A DNA stretch of 5,823 nucleotides from Treponema sp. (GTDB lineage: Bacteria > Spirochaetota > Spirochaetia > Treponematales > Treponemataceae), in assembly GCA_021442965.1 (NCBI GenBank), contig JABUUX010000252.1, positions 1 through 5,823 on the forward strand, written 5' to 3'. Made by a program: the position numbers and the translations under genes. How positions within the stretch are numbered: the stretch's first letter is position 1; the number at the start of each line of letters is the position of its first letter. The notes under the pieces were generated by a model that worked only from the letters and a program-made list of their open reading frames with translations, did not search any database and was not told the origin of the DNA. Positions 1-5,379 of the stretch are shown here, piece after piece.

Positions 1-59
1 CTCGAACCATCGACAGCCGCCTTAAAAGGGCGGTGCTCTACCACCTGAGCTAATAGCCC
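1..59 (-). tRNA. tRNA-Lys (anticodon UUU), 3' end cut by the window edge
   Basis: Read on the minus strand, the first 59 nt of a tRNA fold without mismatches. The parts are a 7-nt acceptor 5' strand GGGCTAT, TA at 8-9, D stem GCTC/GAGC around AGGTGGTA, A26, and anticodon stem CCGCC/GGCGG around loop CTTTTAA. The variable loop is CTGTC, followed by T-stem strand GATGG and the start of the TTCGA T-loop. The anticodon TTT at tRNA positions 34-36 is preceded by T33 and followed by A37, so it decodes AAA/AAG lysine codons. About 17 nt (rest of the T arm, acceptor 3' strand) lie outside the window, so acceptor pairing and an encoded CCA cannot be checked. It is transcribed away from the rest of the window. 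Confidence 0.95.
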
Positions 60-60
60 A

Positions 61-73
61 TCGCGTAGCGCGA
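61..73 (-). other. GC-rich hairpin in the tRNA-Lys leader
   Basis: A perfect 5-bp inverted repeat TCGCG-TAG-CGCGA ends one nucleotide before the first base of the tRNA. It is an isolated GC-rich patch in an otherwise roughly 18% GC intergenic region. In the predicted pre-tRNA it would form a short stem-loop directly 5' of the RNase P cleavage site. That role is inferred; the repeat itself is plain in the sequence. Confidence 0.5.
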
Positions 74-83
74 ATATGACAAT

Positions 84-112
84 ATATTATAAAAACGATA
101 AAAAAGTGTCAA
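84..112 (-). promoter_or_regulatory. Sigma-70 type promoter for tRNA-Lys
   Basis: On the minus strand a perfect -35 TTGACA lies at 107-112. Two overlapping -10 options follow: TAATAT at 84-89 with the ideal 17-bp spacer, or a perfect TATAAT at 86-91 with a short 15-bp spacer. Transcription would start near 77-79 and give a leader of about 18-20 nt. Upstream of the -35, positions 124-155 contain only A and T, A-rich on this strand. That could act as an UP-like element or curved DNA, as is common for stable RNA promoters. Confidence 0.7.
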
Positions 113-152
113 GCGTTCAAATGTTATTTTTAATTATTTTTTTATTTTTTTT

Positions 153-173
153 ATTGTCATATCTTGTCAAATC
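153..173 (+). repeat. Tandem TTGTCA repeat, 10-bp period (candidate operator)
   Basis: TTGTCATATC at 154-163 is followed at once by TTGTCAAATC at 164-173. This is a direct repeat matching at 9 of 10 positions, spaced by one helical turn. The 10-mer ATTGTCATAT at 153-162 also occurs as its exact reverse complement at 74-83, across the tRNA start point. A further TTGTCA on the minus strand at 239-244 overlaps the -35 box of the downstream gene. Being placed between two divergent promoters fits protein binding sites, but no regulator is identified. Confidence 0.35.
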
Positions 174-190
174 ATTTTGTAAAATATAAC

Positions 191-206
191 AAAAGAAGAT
201 TCTTTT
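191..206. promoter_or_regulatory. 16-bp palindrome AAAAGAA-GA-TTCTTTT (candidate operator)
   Basis: Two perfect 7-bp inverted arms surround a 2-bp centre. The element ends 31 bp upstream of the -35 box of the glycosidase-like gene. It is too AT-rich, with too small a loop and no following T-run, to be a convincing terminator. A dimeric regulator site is the better reading. Chance is a real alternative in sequence this AT-rich. Confidence 0.3.
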
Positions 207-237
207 ATAACTATTGTAAAAATCTTATTTCAGTTTC

Positions 238-266
238 TTGACAATTAAAAATTCCGCTCAAATAAT
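238..266 (+). promoter_or_regulatory. Strong sigma-70 type promoter for the 593-aa gene
   Basis: A perfect -35 TTGACA (238-243), a 17-bp spacer, and -10 AATAAT (261-266, five of six consensus bases). The usual distance from the -10 puts the transcription start at about 273, which is the A of the ATG start codon. There is therefore no room for a 5' untranslated region if this is the promoter in use. Confidence 0.7.
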
Positions 267-272
267 TAAATT

Positions 273-2054
273 ATGAATTATAAGAATTTCAAATCAGTAA
301 CTTACCTTGTTGCCGGCTGGGCAGACCACATCACAGAAGAAGAACTTAAAATTGATCTTGATTTTTTCAAAAAGTATGCACCTTTAGATAAAGTGTATTT
401 GGAAACTTATCGTGACGTATTTTGTCGGAAAGAACAAATTTTAATGATAAAGCGTGTTCTTGAAGAAAATGGTATTGAAGTTTCCGGTGGCATAACTACC
501 GTTACTCCTGATTTATCTGATGAGGATAAAAAACGTCAGAGGCTCTTTAATACTTTTTGTTACTGTAATGAACCTATGCGTAAAAGACTTAAAGAAATTT
601 CAGAATATACAGCCTCCTTGTTTGATGAATTCATTATTGATGATTTTTTCTTTACACAGTGCATGTGCGAAGACTGTCAGAAAGAAAAAGGAAACTTAAG
701 CTGGAGTGAATTCCGATTGAAAAAAATGAAGGAAGTTTCCGAAAATCTTATTTTGAAACCGGCAAAAGCGGTAAATCCTAAGTGCAGAGTAATTATAAAA
801 TATCCAAATTGGCGGGAAAGTTACCATGAAACAGGATATAATCCAAAAGACCAGCGTTTTATGTTTGATGGTATTTATACAGGAACAGAAACCCGTCATG
901 GAAGCCAGCAGGATCAGCATCTTCCCCGCTATTTAAGCTATTCGCTTGTACGATATATGGAAAATGTGCTTCCCGAAAAAAATGGAGGGGGATGGTTTGA
1001 TCCTTTTGAGTGTGACCGCGTGGACACATATCTTGAACAGGCTTATCTGACTGCGTTTTCAAAGGCTAAAGAGATAATGATGTTCTGCTGGCCATCCCTT
1101 GCAGGAAATAAACGACTTACTCCTTTGGGATTTCAAATGGAAAAAATTGACAGATTGATGAGTGAGTGTGGGGAACCTTGGGGTGTTCCTGTTTATATTC
1201 CGTTTAATTCTCAGGGGGAAGATCATTTGGAAGATTTCCTTGGAATGATTGGAATTCCATTTGAACCGATTTCGGAACTTGATATAGAAAAACTGCCAGA
1301 AAATCTTCCGCTATTTCTAACTGAATCTTCCCTATATGATTTTGAGATTGTTCAAAAAATTGAAAAAATGCTTCTTTTGGGACGAAAGGTAATCGTTTCT
1401 TCAGGGTTTATGAAAGGAGCTCTGAAAAAATACCCTGAAATCAATAAATTTACATCAATTTCATATTCTGACCGCCGACTTGAGGCTGATGAATTTCAAG
1501 TTACAGTTTCAGGACTTTATGGCAGAAATTATGTTAAATCTTCATATCCTATAAGTTTTCCGCTTTTGGAACATCGGAACAATGCTACATGGACTAACTT
1601 GAATGCCGGACATGGTGAATATCACGAAGGAATTGTAATGTATGATACCTATGGGAAAGGTTGTTTTGAAGTAATAAATTTTCCGGATATGCCAAGCCGT
1701 ATTCGTGATTTACCTGATTCAGTTCTTACCCAGATTAGGAGTGAATTTCAAGATGAAATTGTAATTGACGGGACTTCAGGTGTTTCGCTTTTTGCATACA
1801 AAAATGGAAGTTTTGGTTTTTACTGCTATACGAATGATGGATGCTCTCCTGTAGATTTTAATATTCGTGTTAAAGGAGAAGTTCAGTCTCTAAAGGTAAT
1901 TTCTGATACAGATAAACCTTCAAAATGGCAGCCTCAGGAAATAAAGGCTTTATATATACAGAATAAATATCCACCGTTTATGAAAAAGGAAGATAAAGAA
2001 TCTGTATTTCATTTAAGAATGATTCCCGGTGACTGGATTTTTCTGAAAAAATAA
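273..2054 (+). CDS. Uncharacterised glycosidase-like protein, predicted TIM barrel with C-terminal domains
   Basis: I do not recognise the exact family. No signal peptide or membrane segment is visible, so the 593-aa protein should be cytoplasmic. Residues 1-290 read like a TIM barrel of a glycoside hydrolase or related sugar-active enzyme: alternating hydrophobic strands and helices, with conserved-looking VYLETYRD (41-48), FDEFIIDDFFF (117-127), IKYPNW (175-180), YTGTETR (202-208) and NGGGWFD (237-243). D123, D124 and E206 are candidate acidic active-site residues. C130, C132 and C135 follow the DD motif in a CxCxxC pattern that could bind a metal. Residues about 300-395 resemble the Rossmann-like middle domain of beta-galactosidase-type enzymes, and about 405-593 look like beta-sandwich. 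The ATG is forced: an in-frame TAA lies at 267-269. No Shine-Dalgarno is present and a strong promoter abuts the start. It is probably transcribed alone. The glycosidase role is inferred from architecture only. Confidence 0.85.
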   Translation: MNYKNFKSVTYLVAGWADHITEEELKIDLDFFKKYAPLDKVYLETYRDVFCRKEQILMIKRVLEENGIEVSGGITTVTPDLSDEDKKRQRLFNTFCYCNEPMRKRLKEISEYTASLFDEFIIDDFFFTQCMCEDCQKEKGNLSWSEFRLKKMKEVSENLILKPAKAVNPKCRVIIKYPNWRESYHETGYNPKDQRFMFDGIYTGTETRHGSQQDQHLPRYLSYSLVRYMENVLPEKNGGGWFDPFECDRVDTYLEQAYLTAFSKAKEIMMFCWPSLAGNKRLTPLGFQMEKIDRLMSECGEPWGVPVYIPFNSQGEDHLEDFLGMIGIPFEPISELDIEKLPENLPLFLTESSLYDFEIVQKIEKMLLLGRKVIVSSGFMKGALKKYPEINKFTSISYSDRRLEADEFQVTVSGLYGRNYVKSSYPISFPLLEHRNNATWTNLNAGHGEYHEGIVMYDTYGKGCFEVINFPDMPSRIRDLPDSVLTQIRSEFQDEIVIDGTSGVSLFAYKNGSFGFYCYTNDGCSPVDFNIRVKGEVQSLKVISDTDKPSKWQPQEIKALYIQNKYPPFMKKEDKESVFHLRMIPGDWIFLKK

Positions 2055-2134
2055 TTTTAAACTGCAAAAAAAATAAAATGCCTCAAAAGTAAATTTTTTA
2101 TTCAACATTTTGCGTAGTTTTGAAAAAATGAGTC

Positions 2135-2140
2135 TATATT
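2135..2140 (+). promoter_or_regulatory. Candidate -10 box for comF
   Basis: TATATT lies exactly where transcription would begin at 2147, the A of the comF ATG. The -35 is poor: the best match is TTGCGT at 2110-2115 with a long 19-bp spacer. The 92-bp gap after the preceding gene holds no convincing terminator, so read-through from upstream is also possible. Confidence 0.35.
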
Positions 2141-2146
2141 AATTGT

Positions 2147-2917
2147 ATGACTTACCGTTTCTTTAGAGTGAAACAGATATTTACCGATTTATTCAGAGTT
2201 TTTTTTATGTACTTAAAAGGCGGGACGGAGTGTATTGTTTGTGGCAGAAATACAGGTGTTGTGCCTGTGTGTAAGGCTTGTAATGCAATGTATTATGATG
2301 TTCCTGTTGTACTTGGACTCAGACGATGTGAGATATGTGGGAAACCATTAATTTCTGAAGATAAACTATGTATGGAATGTCGTTCGAATCCTGTGTTTAA
2401 AAGTACTGCTTTAGTCGTTCCATTATTTCAGTATAGTCTTTGGAATAAAGAACTTCTGTTCAGCTGGAAGATTTTAGGAATGAGGACTGTTTCTGTTTTT
2501 TTTGCAGAGAAAGTTCACTGTGCATTAAAATTGCTTGGAATTAAATTTGTGGTACCGGTTCCTCCTAGGAAAGGAAAGATTAAACGGTTGGGATGGGACC
2601 AGATTGAGGAACTATGCACTTTTTTGGAATTCAAGTATAAATACAAGGTTCTTCGTTTACTGGAAAGAAAATCTACTGGTGAACAAAAGAAACTTGACAG
2701 AAGTGGTCGCCTGGAATCTATTGGGAAAGCATATGATTTAATTGAGTCCCGGTCATTAATAAGGCAGTTAAGAAAGTGTGGTGGCAAAATGCCGGAACAC
2801 TGCTGCCTTATTGATGACATTTTAACGACTGGCAGTACGGCTGAAGGCTGTGCTTCATTATTAAAAAAAGGAGGGGTAAAGAGAGTAGACGTAATTTCCT
2901 TGTTTACTGCAGCTTAA
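2147..2917 (+). CDS. comF: ComF family phosphoribosyltransferase-like protein
   Basis: This 256-aa cytoplasmic protein has the two-part ComF/ComFC layout. The N-terminus carries four CxxC pairs (C29/C32, C42/C45, C61/C64, C75/C78), a double zinc-ribbon-like module. The rest is a type I phosphoribosyltransferase fold: VPVPP and a basic stretch at 137-147, then RLGWDQ at 148-152 where many relatives have RGFNQ. RKSTGEQKKLDRSGR follows at 174-188, and the PRPP-binding loop LIDDILTTGST at 221-231 is intact. Relatives take part in DNA uptake in competent bacteria, but the family is widespread in species not known to be competent, so the role here is open. The ATG at 2147 has an in-frame TGA 18 nt upstream and no Shine-Dalgarno. 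Met21 is the only nearby alternative and would still keep all the cysteines. Confidence 0.9.
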   Translation: MTYRFFRVKQIFTDLFRVFFMYLKGGTECIVCGRNTGVVPVCKACNAMYYDVPVVLGLRRCEICGKPLISEDKLCMECRSNPVFKSTALVVPLFQYSLWNKELLFSWKILGMRTVSVFFAEKVHCALKLLGIKFVVPVPPRKGKIKRLGWDQIEELCTFLEFKYKYKVLRLLERKSTGEQKKLDRSGRLESIGKAYDLIESRSLIRQLRKCGGKMPEHCCLIDDILTTGSTAEGCASLLKKGGVKRVDVISLFTAA

Positions 2918-2930
2918 TTTAGAGTTTACG

Positions 2931-2959
2931 TTGCATTTTTTGAATTTTAGAAGTAAAAT
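2931..2959 (+). promoter_or_regulatory. Sigma-70 type promoter for the cheW-nadK-recN cluster
   Basis: -35 TTGCAT (2931-2936), a 17-bp spacer and -10 TAAAAT (2954-2959) predict a start near 2965 and a leader of about 25 nt before cheW. No sigma-28 style flagellar promoter is visible here, so cheW appears to be read by the housekeeping sigma factor. Confidence 0.55.
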
Positions 2960-2979
2960 TAGAGATAATTGATTTATAC

Positions 2980-2983
2980 GAGG
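2980..2983 (+). promoter_or_regulatory. Ribosome binding site of cheW
   Basis: GAGG lies 7 nt before the ATG at 2991 and supports that start. It contrasts with the two genes upstream, which have no such site. Confidence 0.65.
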
Positions 2984-2990
2984 TATTGAT

Positions 2991-3464
2991 ATGGCAGATG
3001 ATGTTCAGATTCAGCTTGTTACTTTCAGGTTGGGCGAAGAGTATTATGGTGTAAACATCATGGATGTTAAGGAAATTGTTAAAATCCAGGATGTTCGTAC
3101 AATTCCTAATGCCCCTTACTATGTAGAAGGAATTATCAATCTTCGAGGTGAGATTATCCCGATTATAGACCTTCATAAGAGGTTTAGAATCCAGAGAACA
3201 GAAATGACTGAAGATGACCTTCAGGATGCAGGATTCATTATTCTCAATATTGAAAACAATAAGATTGGTATCATTATAGATAAAATAGCCCGCGTAGTTT
3301 CTATCAAAGGTGAAGATGTTCGTGAACCTCCACAGATGGTGAGTGGAATTGGAACCGAATATATTGAAGGGGTAATCCGTCAGGAAAACGGTTATTTGAT
3401 TATGCTTAATATCAGAAAACTGTTTGAAGGAAAAGAACTTCAGAAAATTATCGATTTCCAGTAG
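2991..3464 (+). CDS. cheW: Chemotaxis coupling protein CheW
   Basis: CheW is the cytoplasmic adaptor that links chemoreceptors to the CheA kinase in signalling arrays. At 157 aa this is a full-length single CheW domain. Residues 8-31 match the family start (QLVTFRLGEEYYGVNIMDV), with E28 aligning to E. coli E38. IPNAPYYVEGIINLRGEIIPIIDL at 38-61 is the hallmark segment, and R52 of NLRG aligns with E. coli R62, needed for receptor and CheA contacts. GFIILNIENNKIGIIID (81-97) and IEGVIRQENGYLIMLNIRKLF (125-145) complete the double beta-barrel. No CheA or CheR domain is fused. The family assignment is secure. The gene is first in a cluster with nadK and recN rather than with other chemotaxis genes, so it may be one of several CheW copies in the genome. 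Confidence 0.97.
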   Translation: MADDVQIQLVTFRLGEEYYGVNIMDVKEIVKIQDVRTIPNAPYYVEGIINLRGEIIPIIDLHKRFRIQRTEMTEDDLQDAGFIILNIENNKIGIIIDKIARVVSIKGEDVREPPQMVSGIGTEYIEGVIRQENGYLIMLNIRKLFEGKELQKIIDFQ

Positions 3465-3466
3465 GA
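3463..3466 (+). promoter_or_regulatory. Ribosome binding site of the DegT-like gene, overlapping the cheW stop
   Basis: AGGA at 3463-3466 shares bases with the TAG stop codon of cheW (3462-3464) and sits 9 nt before the ATG at 3476. This placement favours translational coupling of the two genes. Confidence 0.5.
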
Positions 3467-3475
3467 TATTTTCAA

Positions 3476-4531
3476 ATGATTCAGACATACAGTACTACAA
3501 TCCGCAGAAAAGAAATGGACGCTGTGCTTACATGCATGGTAGATGAAAAAATTGGTCCTGGAGAATTAAATTCCAGGTTGACTTCTTTGGTAAAAGAGTT
3601 TTTTAAATGTGATGGCTCTGTGGCTTTTAGAAGTCCTTCTATAGCCTTGAAATATGCATTATTAGCTCTTCAATGTGAACCTGAAACTAAGGTTGTTATA
3701 TCAGCATTGGCACCAGCCTGGCAGTATCAGTCTTTGGTAGATATGAAGATGATTCCTGTTGTTTTGGACGTTAATGAAGAAGACGGTCAGATTACAGCAG
3801 AAGCATGTCAAAATGCAGTAAATAACGGTGCAAAGATTATCCTTCTTCACGAATGTGAAGGAATTCTTCCGGAAATTGAAGAAATTTGTAAAATTGGTGT
3901 TCCTGTTATAGAAGATATTTCAATGAGTGCAGGAAGTTCACTTGCTCAAACTGATGAAAACGGAAATGAACTTCCTCGTAAGAAAGCCGGATTATTCGGT
4001 ATATTTACAATAATGGGACTTGAAGAAAGAGATGTTATTACAGCCGGAGGTGGGGCGGTACTTATGGCTCCGGCACGCCGGGATTGGATTGTGCTTAAAA
4101 ATTTCTGTGAAAAAGCACCTGTAACAGATCTTCTTCCTGATATCAATGCGGCTTTGGCTTGGGTTCAGCTTAAAGAGTTCAATCGCAATGAGACATCAAG
4201 AAAAGAAATCTTTAATTTGTATCATCATTCCTGTATGATGGGAAAGAACAAGGTTCTTATTCGAGATATGGAAGATGGGGCAACTATGAGTTGTTTCCCT
4301 TTGGTTCTGAATTCATCGTTTAAGGATGTAAAGCAATATTCTGCAAAGAAGGATATTGAAGTGAAACAGGCTTTTGAAGGAACTGTTATAGATCTTTATA
4401 CAGATGAATTTTCTGAGTCCTGTATAAAGGCTAAATCGCTTTTGCTCAGGACTGCTCATTTCCCTTTGTATCCGCGTCTTACTCACTCTGAAAGTGCAAA
4501 AATTGCAAAAGTACTGGGTACATTACCATAA
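3476..4531 (+). CDS. DegT/DnrJ/EryC1/StrS-fold protein, probable pseudo-aminotransferase
   Basis: The family normally holds PLP-dependent sugar aminotransferases and dehydratases. This 351-aa protein keeps the fold landmarks: SPSIALKYALLAL at 53-65 (usual SGTxAL), APAWQYQS at 79-86, PVVLDVN at 94-100, LLHECEG at 123-129, the VIED motif at 144-147 with the Asp that would contact the PLP ring nitrogen, GLFG at 172-175, and INAALAWVQLKEFN at 223-236. Aligned on the glycine motif TAGGG (189-193), the residue expected to be the Schiff-base lysine (usual K-N-I-T-T-G-E-G-G) is R185, followed by D186. No other lysine lies nearby. I infer loss of transaminase activity, leaving a binding, structural or altered catalytic role. 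From memory, treponemal relatives are annotated as spore coat polysaccharide proteins, which seems a poor description. It is 11 nt after cheW and 5 nt before nadK. Confidence 0.85.
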   Translation: MIQTYSTTIRRKEMDAVLTCMVDEKIGPGELNSRLTSLVKEFFKCDGSVAFRSPSIALKYALLALQCEPETKVVISALAPAWQYQSLVDMKMIPVVLDVNEEDGQITAEACQNAVNNGAKIILLHECEGILPEIEEICKIGVPVIEDISMSAGSSLAQTDENGNELPRKKAGLFGIFTIMGLEERDVITAGGGAVLMAPARRDWIVLKNFCEKAPVTDLLPDINAALAWVQLKEFNRNETSRKEIFNLYHHSCMMGKNKVLIRDMEDGATMSCFPLVLNSSFKDVKQYSAKKDIEVKQAFEGTVIDLYTDEFSESCIKAKSLLLRTAHFPLYPRLTHSESAKIAKVLGTLP

Positions 4532-4536
4532 TACAA

Positions 4537-5379
4537 ATGAAAAAATGTTTTATAGTTGTTAATACGGAAAAAGAAAAATCAACTTCTCTGGCAGCGGATA
4601 TTTCGGCCTGGCTTGAAAAAAAAGGCGTTGACTGTTCACAGTTTCATTTTAACGGTTTTTCTAAAAAGAATCCTCTAAAAGGTTCGGATTTTGTAATTAC
4701 TCTTGGAGGAGACGGAACTGTTCTTTTTGCGGCTCGATGTGCTTCAAAATATGATATTCCTGTTTTCCCGGTAAACCTTGGGGAATTTGGGTTTATTGCA
4801 GGTGTACAGCCTGAATCCTGGAAAAAATGTCTTACAGAATTTTTGAAAGGTAAGGCACCTGTTGCAAAAAGAAGTCTGGTTTCTGCTGAGGTATTACGTG
4901 ATAAGGAAATTCTTTACACTTGTACAGGTTTGAATGATATCGTCATTTCAGCAAAGGAAGCTGTAAAGACCATTTCTTTGGTCGTTTCATATAATAATCA
5001 GAAATTGACACAGCTTAAGTCTGATGGTGTGATTATCAGTACTCCTACAGGTTCTACAGGATATTCCTCCTCTGCAGGTGGACCGATTATCGATCCAGAT
5101 TTAGATGCCCTTCTGTTTACTCCCAAAAATGCATTTTCTCTTTCTGCCCGTCCAATTGTTCTTAATCCGGAAGGTGAAATTCAAGTACTGGTAAGAGAAG
5201 GTCGTACAAAAGAAATTGTATTGACTGCAGACGGACAGAAAATTGCAGATCTAAAAGCTGGAGATTTAGTAAAAATCAGGCGTAATCCTGATACAGCAAA
5301 ACTTGTATATTGTACAAGTGAAAATTTTTATAAAGCTTTATTGTCCAAACGTAACTGGTCAGGAGGTCCTAATGCTTGA
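4537..5379 (+). CDS. nadK: NAD kinase
   Basis: NadK phosphorylates NAD to NADP in the cytoplasm. The 280-aa length is normal. Family motifs are in order: ITLGGDGTVLFAAR (54-67) with the catalytic-region D59, IPVFPVNLGEFGFIAG (74-89), GLNDIVIS (131-138) with the N133-D134 NAD-binding pair, SDGVIISTPTGSTGYS (162-177), AGGPI (180-184), and LTADGQ (229-234). TGSTGY appears where many homologues have TGSTAY, a mild variation. The ATG lies 5 nt after the stop of the DegT-like gene and has no Shine-Dalgarno, so translation probably depends on coupling or reinitiation. The 3' end overlaps recN by 8 nt. In E. coli nadK also directly precedes recN, which supports both calls. Confidence 0.97.
   Translation: MKKCFIVVNTEKEKSTSLAADISAWLEKKGVDCSQFHFNGFSKKNPLKGSDFVITLGGDGTVLFAARCASKYDIPVFPVNLGEFGFIAGVQPESWKKCLTEFLKGKAPVAKRSLVSAEVLRDKEILYTCTGLNDIVISAKEAVKTISLVVSYNNQKLTQLKSDGVIISTPTGSTGYSSSAGGPIIDPDLDALLFTPKNAFSLSARPIVLNPEGEIQVLVREGRTKEIVLTADGQKIADLKAGDLVKIRRNPDTAKLVYCTSENFYKALLSKRNWSGGPNA
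5361..5366 (+). promoter_or_regulatory. Ribosome binding site of recN, inside the end of nadK
   Basis: A perfect AGGAGG within the last codons of nadK ends 5 nt before the recN ATG at 5372. It is the strongest ribosome binding site in the window and fixes the recN start. Confidence 0.85.

Noticed and set aside
124..155. 32-bp A/T-only tract as a rho-independent terminator tail on the plus strand
   Set aside because: No gene on the plus strand precedes it and no hairpin stands before it. An UP-like or curved element for the tRNA promoter is the simpler reading.
1..272. tRNA-Lys as an integration site for a mobile island carrying the glycosidase-like gene
   Set aside because: The gene lies on the 5' side of the tRNA, whereas integration normally uses the 3' half. 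No repeat of the tRNA, integrase or composition shift is visible.
2055..2110. Terminator-like inverted repeats after the 593-aa gene (AATAAAA/TTTTATT, GCAAAA/TTTTGC)
   Set aside because: The arms are almost pure A/T or too short, as expected by chance in such AT-rich DNA, and no GC-rich stem with a T-tail exists.
2908..2941. Possible intrinsic terminator at the end of comF (TGCAGC / GTTGCA then six T)
   Set aside because: The stem is only 6 bp including a G-U pair, with a 16-nt loop. The T-run also lies in the promoter assigned to cheW. Too weak to call.
2919..3488. A 189-codon open frame on the minus strand antisense to all of cheW
   Set aside because: The plus strand encodes an unmistakable CheW over the same span. 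The antisense product resembles no family and lacks a plausible promoter or ribosome binding site. It is a shadow of AT-rich codon usage.
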